DNA of 44,552 bases, from positions 1 through 44,552 of the forward strand of contig MHGN01000071.1 in the NCBI GenBank assembly GCA_001805575.1. The letters run 5' to 3'. The notes beneath the pieces are model-generated. The model saw only the letters and a program-made list of their open reading frames with translations, did not search any database and was not told the origin of the DNA. The stretch's first letter is position 1; every line of letters begins with the position of its first letter. The translations under genes were made by a program, and so were the position numbers. Source of the DNA: Omnitrophica WOR_2 bacterium RIFCSPHIGHO2_02_FULL_45_21 (GTDB taxonomy: Bacteria; Omnitrophota; Gorgyraeia; Gygaellales; UBA12090). Below are positions 8,115-16,720 of the stretch, one piece after another.

Positions 8115-9416
8115 ATGAATGCCATGATTGGAGATTACAAAGGTAAGAAAGTAACCGTGGTGGGCTTAGCCAGGAGCGGATATGCGGCCGCGCGCCTATT
8201 AAAGGATATCGGCTCAGAGGTATATGTTACGGATAGCGCCGATAATGACCGGGTGAGAACCCTGGCTAAAGATTTGAAAAGGCAGGGTATCTACGTTGAA
8301 ACCGGCAGGCATTCCCTTGATTTCATCAGGAATAAGGACCTGGTGGTGAGTTCTCCCGGAGTAAGCAATAAATCGCAAGCGTTTCTCTGGGCTGATCAAT
8401 TGAAGATTCCGGTGATCAGCGAGATAGAGCTATCCTGGTCGCTTTGTCCGGCAACCGTTATTGCTATTAGCGGAACTAACGGTAAGACAACGGTAACTAC
8501 CCTCCTCGGCAAAGTTTTGGAAGCAGCCGACAGGCGGGTATGGACCTTGGGCAACATAGGAAAACCCTTTGCGCAAGAAGTAATGAATATGAATAGCGAT
8601 GATTTTGTTTCCCTGGAAGTCAGCTCTTTTCAATTAGAGAGAATTACTGCCTTTAAACCGAAGGTCTCGGCTATATTAAACTTTACCCGCGACCATTTGG
8701 ATAGATACGGGGATATGTCCGAATATCTGGCGGCAAAAAAACGTATCTTTAGAAATCAGTCTCGCGACGATTACCTTGTTCTAAATTATGACCAGCCGAT
8801 CTTAAGGAACCTCGCCAAAGAAAGCAAAGCCAAAGTAATTTTCTTTAGCGCAAGACTCCTGCCTGTCCGGCAGGCAGGCAAGACGCAAGACGCAAGACGC
8901 TGTCTAAATTCCAATCATTACGCAGTTATGGCTGTGGCTAAAATTTTTGCTGTCCCCGAAGCCCGCTGTATGGAGGCCTTCCGTAATTTTAAAGGAGTAG
9001 AACACCGCCTGGAACAGGTACGCACTATCAATGGCATAGAATTCATCAATGACTCAAAGGCAACTAATGTTGATTCTACTGTATGGGCTTTGCATACTAT
9101 GCTTAAGCCAACTATCCTTATCGCCGGCGGCAGGGATAAAAATAGCGACTATCGCCTGATTTCGGATTTAATCAAACAAAAAGTTAAACTCATTATCTTG
9201 ATCGGCGAGGCAAGAGAAAAAATCCGCACTGCCTTTAAGGGACTGCTGTCTATTGAGGAGGCCTCATCCCTTGAAGAAGCAACCCAGAAGAGTTTTCAAC
9301 GCGCGCAGGAAGGCGACTGCATACTGCTTTCTCCCATGTGCGCCAGCTTTGATATGTTTTCAGATTATGAACACCGGGGAAGGGTGTTTAAAGAGATAGT
9401 CGGTAAGTTGGAATAA
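8115..9416 (+). CDS. murD: UDP-MurNAc-L-alanine--D-glutamate ligase (start uncertain: 8079, 8115 or 8124)
   Basis: GTNGKTTVTTL, FTRDHLDRY, INDSKATNVDST; central domain interrupted by repeats. Confidence 0.9.
   Translation: MNAMIGDYKGKKVTVVGLARSGYAAARLLKDIGSEVYVTDSADNDRVRTLAKDLKRQGIYVETGRHSLDFIRNKDLVVSSPGVSNKSQAFLWADQLKIPVISEIELSWSLCPATVIAISGTNGKTTVTTLLGKVLEAADRRVWTLGNIGKPFAQEVMNMNSDDFVSLEVSSFQLERITAFKPKVSAILNFTRDHLDRYGDMSEYLAAKKRIFRNQSRDDYLVLNYDQPILRNLAKESKAKVIFFSARLLPVRQAGKTQDARRCLNSNHYAVMAVAKIFAVPEARCMEAFRNFKGVEHRLEQVRTINGIEFINDSKATNVDSTVWALHTMLKPTILIAGGRDKNSDYRLISDLIKQKVKLIILIGEAREKIRTAFKGLLSIEEASSLEEATQKSFQRAQEGDCILLSPMCASFDMFSDYEHRGRVFKEIVGKLE
8850..8900 (+). repeat. Heptamer array GCAAGAC (4 copies) split by a 21-bp palindrome, inside murD
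   Basis: gcaagac-tcctgcctgtccggcaggcag-gcaagac-gcaagac-gcaagac-gc; palindrome cctgcctg/caggcagg. Confidence 0.9.
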
Positions 9417-10513
9417 TGCGTAAGCTCAGAATATCTCTCTCGATGATTGTTTTTACATTAATCGCCATTGGCATCGTGATGGTTTACAGTTCAACGGCGA
9501 TCTATGCCTGGCAGAAATACAGCGATAGCGCTTATTTTCTTAAGCGGCATCTGTTCTTTATTTTTATCAGCGTTCTCTGTACCGCGTCGGTGATGTCTTT
9601 TGATTACCGCATCTTAAGTAAATATGCAAAAATACTAGTTTTGCTTTCTTTGTTTTTCTTGATCCTCCTGCAAATTCCCGGAGTCAGCCGTGAAATAGCC
9701 GGCGCAAAGAGGTGGTTTCGGCTGTTTCGGGGTTTGAGTTTTCAGCCCTCAGAATTTGCCAATTTGGCAGTGATTATCTATGCGGCTTCATTTCTTTCGC
9801 GCAAAGGGCTGGCCAGGATGGAACAGTTTAGCTTTGGCTTTCTGCCTGTGCTCGCAGTCTTAGGCATGGTGAACTTCTTAGTTTTGATTCAGCCGGATTT
9901 GGGAACAGTGGTTGCCCTGAGCATGGTTGTTTTCATTATGCTTTTTATTGCAGGAGCGCGCCTAAGGTATCTTAACTATATATTTCTATCAACCCTGCCT
10001 TTTTTGTACCTTTTGATTTTCAACGTTCCTTATCGCCGGGTGAGGATAATGGCCTTTTTAAATCCCTGGGCTGATTCCTTAGGTTCAGGATTTCAGCTTA
10101 TTCAATCTCAGGTTGCCTTGGGCTGCGGCGGAATATTCGGAAGGGGCCTGGGTAAAAGCCTGCAGAAATTATTCTATCTGCCGGCGGCGCATACTGATTT
10201 TATATTTTCAATTCTCGGCGAAGAATTAGGCTTTTTTGCTACGGCAGCGGTGGTAGGTTTATTTATCCTTCTTTTTCTCTATGGCTGTAAGATTGCAAAA
10301 TCCACGCGGGATACCTTTGGCGCTTTCTTAAGTTTAGGAATCATTTCGCTGCTTTCCTTAAAAGCGATCCTTAATATCGGTGTAAGTATCGGCATATTTC
10401 CCACAAAGGGCCTGCCGCTTCCTTTTATCAGCTACGGCGGTTCATCTTTAGTCGTGGATATGATTAGTTTCGGGCTTCTGCTTAATGTCGCCAGATTCGC
10501 GGTTGAGCCATGA
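9416..10513 (+). CDS. ftsW: Lipid II polymerase/division protein FtsW (SEDS)
   Basis: Polytopic SEDS family; FQPSEFA, GLPLPFISYGGSS; dcw position. Confidence 0.92.
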   Translation: MRKLRISLSMIVFTLIAIGIVMVYSSTAIYAWQKYSDSAYFLKRHLFFIFISVLCTASVMSFDYRILSKYAKILVLLSLFFLILLQIPGVSREIAGAKRWFRLFRGLSFQPSEFANLAVIIYAASFLSRKGLARMEQFSFGFLPVLAVLGMVNFLVLIQPDLGTVVALSMVVFIMLFIAGARLRYLNYIFLSTLPFLYLLIFNVPYRRVRIMAFLNPWADSLGSGFQLIQSQVALGCGGIFGRGLGKSLQKLFYLPAAHTDFIFSILGEELGFFATAAVVGLFILLFLYGCKIAKSTRDTFGAFLSLGIISLLSLKAILNIGVSIGIFPTKGLPLPFISYGGSSLVVDMISFGLLLNVARFAVEP

Positions 10514-11601
10514 ACCGCCTAAAATTACTCATTGCCTCCGGAGCAAGCGCCGGGCACTTGTATCCGGCGCTTGCCTTTGCTGAAAAGCTGCGCGAGAAAG
10601 AAGCAAACCTGGATATTGCCTTTGTTTCTTCGCGGCGCGGCGGCATAGAAGAGAGCATTAGCGGGCGCGGATTCAGGCTATTTTTTATCTCCGTATTGCC
10701 ATTTAGTTTCAAATCATTTAAGAAGTTCTTTCCTGCCTTTTTTAGTTTTATCAGGTCCTTTTTAGAGTCTTTCTTAATCATTGAAAAATTCAGGCCCGAT
10801 GTTGTTGTAGGCTTTGGCTCTTATGTGAGTTTTCCCGTTCTCTTAGAGGCCGCCTTATTTAAGAAAGCAACCGTTATTCATGAGCAGAATGTTTCTTTAG
10901 GCCTTGCCAATAAGGGTTTAAGCTTCTTCGTTGATAAGGTAGCAGTGGGTTTTAAGCAAACAGAGAATTTCTATGCCAAGGCAACATTCACAGGCAATCC
11001 GTTAGGGAAATCTTTGCGTAAAGCAGGCAAAGATGAAGCCAGGCGTTTTTTCAATTTAGAAGATAAGTTTACCATTTTAACGGTTGGCGGAAGCCAGGGC
11101 GCGCATAAGATAAATAGCGAGTTTAAAAACTCTGTCTGTCTGATAGAGAAAAAAGAGGATTTTCAGTTTATTCACCTAACCGGGAAAAGCGATTATAATG
11201 ACTTGAAAAAATATTACTCTTGTATTACAATGAGACATCGTGTTTTTGATTTTTTAGAGCCGATGCATCTTGCCTATAGCCTGGCTGATTTGGTCGTAAG
11301 CCGCGCCGGAGCGATAACCATAGCGGAGTTGGTTTATTTTCAAAAGGCAGCGCTCTTGATTCCCTATCCGTATGCCGGAGGCCATCAATTAGAAAATGCT
11401 TATGCTTTAGAAAAAGAAGCGGCAGCAATAGTGCTGAGAGAAGAAGATTTGGGGCGCCAGAGGCTCTCTGAGACTATAGCGAGGCTTATCCATTCTCCTC
11501 TTGAACGTCAGGCGCTTGAGCATAATATTCAGAAATTTGCCGTCCCTGATGCAGCCGGCAAGCTGGCAGAATTGGCTTTGTCTTGCTATAGGAAAGCATA
11601 A
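10510..11601 (+). CDS. murG: UDP-GlcNAc:lipid I GlcNAc transferase MurG
   Basis: GHLYPALAFAE, VVGFGSYVSFP, TVGGSQGA, SRAGAITIAEL. Confidence 0.92.
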   Translation: MNRLKLLIASGASAGHLYPALAFAEKLREKEANLDIAFVSSRRGGIEESISGRGFRLFFISVLPFSFKSFKKFFPAFFSFIRSFLESFLIIEKFRPDVVVGFGSYVSFPVLLEAALFKKATVIHEQNVSLGLANKGLSFFVDKVAVGFKQTENFYAKATFTGNPLGKSLRKAGKDEARRFFNLEDKFTILTVGGSQGAHKINSEFKNSVCLIEKKEDFQFIHLTGKSDYNDLKKYYSCITMRHRVFDFLEPMHLAYSLADLVVSRAGAITIAELVYFQKAALLIPYPYAGGHQLENAYALEKEAAAIVLREEDLGRQRLSETIARLIHSPLERQALEHNIQKFAVPDAAGKLAELALSCYRKA

Positions 11602-11622
11602 AATACTTTCCTCTAGCACTGC

Positions 11623-11795
11623 GAAAATCGCCTTCCCGCCCTTTATACTTTCGCGGCCAAAAACCGCCCCGCAGATGGCTGGGCGGATGGGTTTGGCCGC
11701 TCAAGTATTTCGCCAAGCAAGGAACCCCAGGCTTTAGCCTGGGAGGGGCTCCATTTTAAATAACGAGGCGGGAGTTATCGTCGGAGGCGATTTTC
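11623..11795. repeat. Nested inverted-repeat element (MITE-like or structured RNA) between murG and the peptidase gene
   Basis: Outer gaaaatcgcct/aggcgattttc and tcccgcc/ggcggga; inner atactt-tc-gcggccaaa/tttggccgc-tc-aagtat with ccgccc/gggcgg; inner cccaggc-ttta-gcctggg. Confidence 0.65.
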
Positions 11796-11812
11796 TTGTT
11801 AGCATAACAATA

Positions 11813-12607
11813 GTGATGGCTAAGCAAACTAAAATAAGCTTAATCATTTTCTATTTTCTCTTGTGCTTTCAGTCTAAGGGACTGCCTTTTGATGAGAAAG
11901 GATGGAAGAGCGAAAAAAGCACCCATTTTATTGTCTATTACAAAGAAGCGGATGGGAAGTTTGTCAGGCAGTCTGTTGATAAGGCCGAAGAATATTACAA
12001 AAGCATTGCCGAGAATTTAGGGTTTACCCGCTATGATTTCTGGCTCTGGGACAAGCGGGCAAAAATATACATTTATAACGATGCCGTAGATTACCGGAAA
12101 GCTACCGGCAAGCCTTCCTGGTCAGGAGGGGCGGCCTATTACCATGAGAAGGTGATTGAGACCTATCCCTGGGCGCAGGGATTTTTCCATTCGCTGCTTC
12201 CCCACGAATTGGGCCATATCATTTTTCGGGAATTTGTGGGTTCAGAGAACAATGCTCCCGTATGGCTTGATGAGGGGGTGGCGATGTATCAGGAAAAGCT
12301 AAAAAGATTCAACCTTAAGACTAAGTTACTGCAGGCGCTTGAGCAGGGAAAACTTATGCCTTTAAACAAATTATCCGAGCTTAATATCGCTTTCGTTAAT
12401 GACAAGGAAATAGTTGAGCTTTACTATCTAGAGGCATTAAGCGCGGTGGATTATCTGCTCAATAAGTTTGGCCGGGATAATTTTGTAGAATTATGCCGGC
12501 TCCTGAAAGAACGCAAGACATTTGACCAGTCAATCAATGGTGCCTATAGGGTTTTTAAGAATTTGGAAGACCTGAATAAGGCCTGGTTGAGGTATATTAA
12601 GGAATAA
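11813..12607 (+). CDS. Secreted gluzincin metalloprotease (peptidase MA-like)
   Basis: N-terminal hydrophobic signal-like segment; HELGH (zinc-binding) followed by WLDEGVAMY. Confidence 0.75.
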   Translation: MMAKQTKISLIIFYFLLCFQSKGLPFDEKGWKSEKSTHFIVYYKEADGKFVRQSVDKAEEYYKSIAENLGFTRYDFWLWDKRAKIYIYNDAVDYRKATGKPSWSGGAAYYHEKVIETYPWAQGFFHSLLPHELGHIIFREFVGSENNAPVWLDEGVAMYQEKLKRFNLKTKLLQALEQGKLMPLNKLSELNIAFVNDKEIVELYYLEALSAVDYLLNKFGRDNFVELCRLLKERKTFDQSINGAYRVFKNLEDLNKAWLRYIKE

Positions 12608-14022
12608 TGCAGCAAACAAAAACTTTTTCTAGAGAGAATACCCCGGGCGCCAGAGGATTACCTGCTAAACGGATACATTTTGTTGGCATAGGCGGAATTG
12701 GTATGAGTGGTATTGCTGCGATTATGTTCAAGCAGGGATACCGCGTAAGCGGCTCAGATATAAAAGAAAGCCTGATTACCGCAAAACTATCTTCTCTGGG
12801 AATAAAGGTCTGCTTAGGCCACGATGCATCCTATATCAGCGATGCCGAGCTCCTGGTATACTCATCCGCTGTCAAAGAAGATAATCCGGAATTGCAGGCT
12901 GCAAAAGCGAAAGGAATGAAGATTTTGAAAAGGGCTGAGGCCCTGGCGCAATTGATGCAGGATAAGGTCTCTATCGCAATCAGCGGAGCCCACGGTAAGA
13001 CCACCACCTGCGCTTTAGCCGGCCACCTCCTGCTTCAGGCAGGGTTTTCCCCGACCGTTGCCATAGGCGGAATCCTGCGCAATATCGGTGATAATTCCTG
13101 TGTGGGGGAGAGTAATTTTTTTCTGGCTGAGGCTGATGAATCGGACGGAACATTTTTATATTACCACCCGCACTATTCTATTGTTACCAATATTGACCGG
13201 GAACATCTTGATTTTTATAAGAATTGGCAAGACATCCTGAGCGCTTATAAAAAGTTTATCTCTCATACCAAAGATGGCGGATGTCTTTTTTGCTGCGGCG
13301 ATGACCCGGCAATCCGCTTAATCACGCCAGGATATAAGAAACGCATGCTCTCTTTTGGCTTATCCGGCGAAAACGATTTTTACCCCCGGAATTTACTCCT
13401 CAATGAGTTTTCTTCTATATTTGATTGCTATTATAGAGATGGATTCATTGGAAGGATGCATTTACCTTTAGCCGGCAGGCACAATATCTCAAACAGCTTA
13501 GCCGTAATTGCTTTGGGGATAGAACTGGGAATCAAGCCCCCAAGGATTGAAGAGGCCTTAGCTGTCTTTAAAGGCACTGAACGCAGGTTTCAGCTGAAGG
13601 CTAAGGCCAAAGGCATTAAGTTAATTGATGACTACGGACACCATCCTAGCGAGCTGCGGGTGACGCTTGAGGCGGCAAAAAATGTTAGGCACAAACGGCT
13701 GATCGTAGTTTTCCAGCCGCACCGCTTTAGCCGCACAAAATTCCTGATGCATGAATTTGCGGAAAGTTTATCTCTGGCAGATTGTATAATTCTTACTGAT
13801 ATCTATGCCGCTTCAGAAGAACCTATTGATGGCGTATCTTCAGAGGTTCTCTGTGATAAAATAAAAGAAAAACATCCCCTGGCCAAGGTTATCTATCTTA
13901 AAAAAGAAAAAGTAATTGAGCGGCTCCTTTCAATAGTAAGTTCAGGAGATTTAATCCTTACGCTGGGAGCAGGTGATATAGGAAAATTAAGCGATGAGCT
14001 GGCACAGCGGATTAAGGGCTAA
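12607..14022 (+). CDS. murC: UDP-MurNAc--L-alanine ligase
   Basis: HFVGIGGIGMSGIA, GAHGKTTT, AGRHNISNSLA. Confidence 0.95.
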   Translation: MQQTKTFSRENTPGARGLPAKRIHFVGIGGIGMSGIAAIMFKQGYRVSGSDIKESLITAKLSSLGIKVCLGHDASYISDAELLVYSSAVKEDNPELQAAKAKGMKILKRAEALAQLMQDKVSIAISGAHGKTTTCALAGHLLLQAGFSPTVAIGGILRNIGDNSCVGESNFFLAEADESDGTFLYYHPHYSIVTNIDREHLDFYKNWQDILSAYKKFISHTKDGGCLFCCGDDPAIRLITPGYKKRMLSFGLSGENDFYPRNLLLNEFSSIFDCYYRDGFIGRMHLPLAGRHNISNSLAVIALGIELGIKPPRIEEALAVFKGTERRFQLKAKAKGIKLIDDYGHHPSELRVTLEAAKNVRHKRLIVVFQPHRFSRTKFLMHEFAESLSLADCIILTDIYAASEEPIDGVSSEVLCDKIKEKHPLAKVIYLKKEKVIERLLSIVSSGDLILTLGAGDIGKLSDELAQRIKG

Positions 14023-14878
14023 AATACTTTTTGATGAACCCTTATCAAAGCATACCACTTTACGGGTAGGCCCAAAGGCTCGACTCTGGATTGAGCCATA
14101 CGATGTCAAGGCGCTAAGGAGTGCGCTTCGCCAAGCACAAACCAATAAAAAGGGTTATCTGGTTATTGGTTTTGGTTCGAAGCTGCTGATCAAAAAAAAG
14201 AAAATCCCTTTAGCTATTCATTTAGGTTCAGCCAATTTTAAGAGGTGCGTAGCCCGGGGAACTGATATAATCGCCGGCGCGGGAGTTGCCCTGCCTAAAT
14301 TGATAAGCACCGCTTACGAACATAATTTAGGCGGATTAGAATTTTTAGCCGGGATACCGGCTACGGTCGGAGGCGCGGTAATGCTTAATGCCGGCGTTTC
14401 CTGGCCGAAGCGAATCGAGCTTGGTTCTTTTGTATCTGGGCTTGAGGTAATGGATAGGAATGGCAAGGTGATCAGCTTAGGCAGGCAAGATTTAGCTTTT
14501 GGTTATCGTAGTTCAAATCTTAAAGATTACATTATCCTGGGTGTCAAATTCAGCTTAGGGAAAAGAAAGAAAAGGGTGATTAAGTCAAGGATGCAAAGAT
14601 TCCGGGATTATCGCTTGAAAACTCAAGGCTCAAGGCTTCATTCAGCCGGATGTATTTTTAAGAACCCAGGCGCAGAGTCTAGCGGAAGGTTAATTGATTT
14701 GTGCGGTTTAAAAGGCAGGCGTATCGGAGATGCGCTTATTAGTGATAAGCATGCAAATTTTATCGTCAACCAGGGGAAGGCCTCGGCAGCCGATATCCTG
14801 GCTTTAATGCGTTTGACTCAAGAGGAAGTAAAAAAGAGATTTAAGGTCAATTTAGAACCGGAGATAGAGGTGATTTAA
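13994..14878 (+). CDS. murB: UDP-N-acetylenolpyruvoylglucosamine reductase
   Basis: HTTLRVGP, GIPATVGGAVMLNAG, YRSSNLK, SAGCIFKNP; overlaps the murC end. Confidence 0.92.
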   Translation: MSWHSGLRAKILFDEPLSKHTTLRVGPKARLWIEPYDVKALRSALRQAQTNKKGYLVIGFGSKLLIKKKKIPLAIHLGSANFKRCVARGTDIIAGAGVALPKLISTAYEHNLGGLEFLAGIPATVGGAVMLNAGVSWPKRIELGSFVSGLEVMDRNGKVISLGRQDLAFGYRSSNLKDYIILGVKFSLGKRKKRVIKSRMQRFRDYRLKTQGSRLHSAGCIFKNPGAESSGRLIDLCGLKGRRIGDALISDKHANFIVNQGKASAADILALMRLTQEEVKKRFKVNLEPEIEVI

Positions 14879-15807
14879 TGGCTCGGAAGATGCGTATCGG
14901 GGTATTGATGGGCGGGACATCAGCTGAGCGGGAGATATCGCTTAAGTCAGGGAAAGCTGTGCTGAGAGCGCTGCAGTCCGCTAGAGAGGATGCGCTGGCT
15001 ATTGATATCAAGAAAGCGGATAAAAATTATGTTACGGATTTACTATTTTCCTACGATATTGACCTCGCCTTCCTGGCCTTGCATGGCAGTTTCGGAGAAG
15101 ACGGCACAATTCAAGCAATTTTGGATCTGATGCGTATTCCTTATACCGGCTCAGCCGCTTTTGCCAGCAGATTGAGTATGGATAAGCTTGCCTCACGCAG
15201 GCTCTTTGAGGCAGCAGGTTTAGCTGTCCCCCGCTATTTTGTTTTTGATAAAAAGCATAGGCGCGGCAGTACTTCTTTTGCCTTTCCCTTAGTAGTGAAG
15301 CCGTCAGGGTGCGGCTCAAGCATCGGATTATCTATCATTGATAATCAAAAAGAGCTCAAGGCCGCTATAGATTTAGCTTTTAAATACGATAGGTGCGTTT
15401 TGGTTGAAGAATATGTTGAAGGAAGGGAGATGACTGTCGGCATATTTGAAGATAGCCCCTTAGAGGCAATCGAGATAAGGCCAAGGCGGCGTTTTTTTGA
15501 CTATAAGGCAAAGTATGAACAGGGACAGGCCGACTATATTGTGCCTGCACCGCTGCCTTTAAAGACAATGCAGGTATTAAAGGATACCGCGCTGAAGGCG
15601 CATACTTTATTAGGCTGCTTTTTCTTTTCCCGCGTAGATATTATCCTCAATAATAAAGATATACCCTATGTCCTGGAAGTAAATACCATACCGGGCTTTA
15701 CCGCAACCAGCCTGCTTCCTAAGGCAGCTCTGCATAAAGGCATACCGTTTCAGGAATTGGTTTTAGCAATAGCCCGGGCGGCCCTGGGTGCCGAAAAACA
15801 AAAATAG
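14878..15807 (+). CDS. ddl: D-alanine--D-alanine ligase
   Basis: LMGGTSAEREISLKSG, LHGSFGEDG, KPSGCGSSIG, EVNTIPGFT. Confidence 0.95.
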   Translation: MARKMRIGVLMGGTSAEREISLKSGKAVLRALQSAREDALAIDIKKADKNYVTDLLFSYDIDLAFLALHGSFGEDGTIQAILDLMRIPYTGSAAFASRLSMDKLASRRLFEAAGLAVPRYFVFDKKHRRGSTSFAFPLVVKPSGCGSSIGLSIIDNQKELKAAIDLAFKYDRCVLVEEYVEGREMTVGIFEDSPLEAIEIRPRRRFFDYKAKYEQGQADYIVPAPLPLKTMQVLKDTALKAHTLLGCFFFSRVDIILNNKDIPYVLEVNTIPGFTATSLLPKAALHKGIPFQELVLAIARAALGAEKQK

Positions 15808-15838
15808 TATATAGTATATCGCTAATCGCCTATCGCAA
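15804..15838 (+). repeat. Heptamer array at the ddl/ftsQ junction
   Basis: atagtat-atagtat-atcgcta-atcgcct-atcgcaa; begins at the ddl stop codon and ends at the ftsQ ATG. Confidence 0.85.
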
Positions 15839-16720
15839 ATGGCAAAAAGAAAGAATAAAAACTATATTTTTCTCGGAAAATTACTCCTTCTTTTGCTGCT
15901 TATCGTAGTTTGTATTATGGCTGCGCTAAGTATGCTCAAGGCGTTCTTTGCCGGGTCTTCGTATTTCACGATTACCAGGGTGGCCATAGAGGGCCTAGGG
16001 CCGTTAGAGACTACAGCGCTGCCAGAAGAAACAAAGAGGTTTCTAACCGGGCTCGTAGGAAAAAACATTTTCTCGCAGAACCTCAAAGCGATTAAAAAAC
16101 AAATTGAAGCATCTGCTGATATTGAGTGCATTCTTATTTCGCGCCGGATGCCCGGTGAACTTGTATTTAAGTTAAAAAAACGCATTCCTCTCGCCCAGTT
16201 GAAGCTTACGCGCTATCATCTTGTTGACCCTGCCGGGATACTCATCGCCGGCGCCTCTGACGCGGCATATGGGAATCTGCCGGTTATTCTGGGCCTGGAA
16301 AATAAAAATTCCCAGGGGGAAGCTCAGCAATATTATCCGGGAACGCCTGAGCTAAGCTTAGCCTTAGAATTAATCAAAGAGAAAAATAATGCGCCCGCAA
16401 TGACGCATTACCGGCTCACCAGGGTTCATCTCTTAAATCATAAAGCAAGTTCATTCTTTATAGTTGAAAATTTCCCGGAGAGCGGCTTGATAAAGAAAAA
16501 CACTCCTCTGGTGCAGATGGAAATAAAGTTTGACCTCCAAAGGCCCGTTGAGACGATCAGGCTCCTGGGCGCGCTTTTAGATAAACTTCAGGCCCCGGGA
16601 AACCCCCGAGTCCCCCGCAGGGAACAGGAAGGCGTGAGCCCTTTGGAGGGCATAGAATATATAGACCTGAGGAATACCGATTCTCCGCTAGTGATGGAGA
16701 AAAAGAAAAACAAGCGATGA
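15839..16720 (+). CDS. ftsQ: FtsQ/DivIB-like division protein
   Basis: Single N-terminal TM, POTRA-like region, position ddl-ftsQ-ftsA. Confidence 0.8.
   Translation: MAKRKNKNYIFLGKLLLLLLLIVVCIMAALSMLKAFFAGSSYFTITRVAIEGLGPLETTALPEETKRFLTGLVGKNIFSQNLKAIKKQIEASADIECILISRRMPGELVFKLKKRIPLAQLKLTRYHLVDPAGILIAGASDAAYGNLPVILGLENKNSQGEAQQYYPGTPELSLALELIKEKNNAPAMTHYRLTRVHLLNHKASSFFIVENFPESGLIKKNTPLVQMEIKFDLQRPVETIRLLGALLDKLQAPGNPRVPRREQEGVSPLEGIEYIDLRNTDSPLVMEKKKNKR

Noticed and set aside
16598-16660. GC-rich insert near the ftsQ C-terminus (APGNPRVPRREQEGVSPLEG)
   Set aside because: Looks like a possible palindromic insert but no convincing stem could be drawn by eye.
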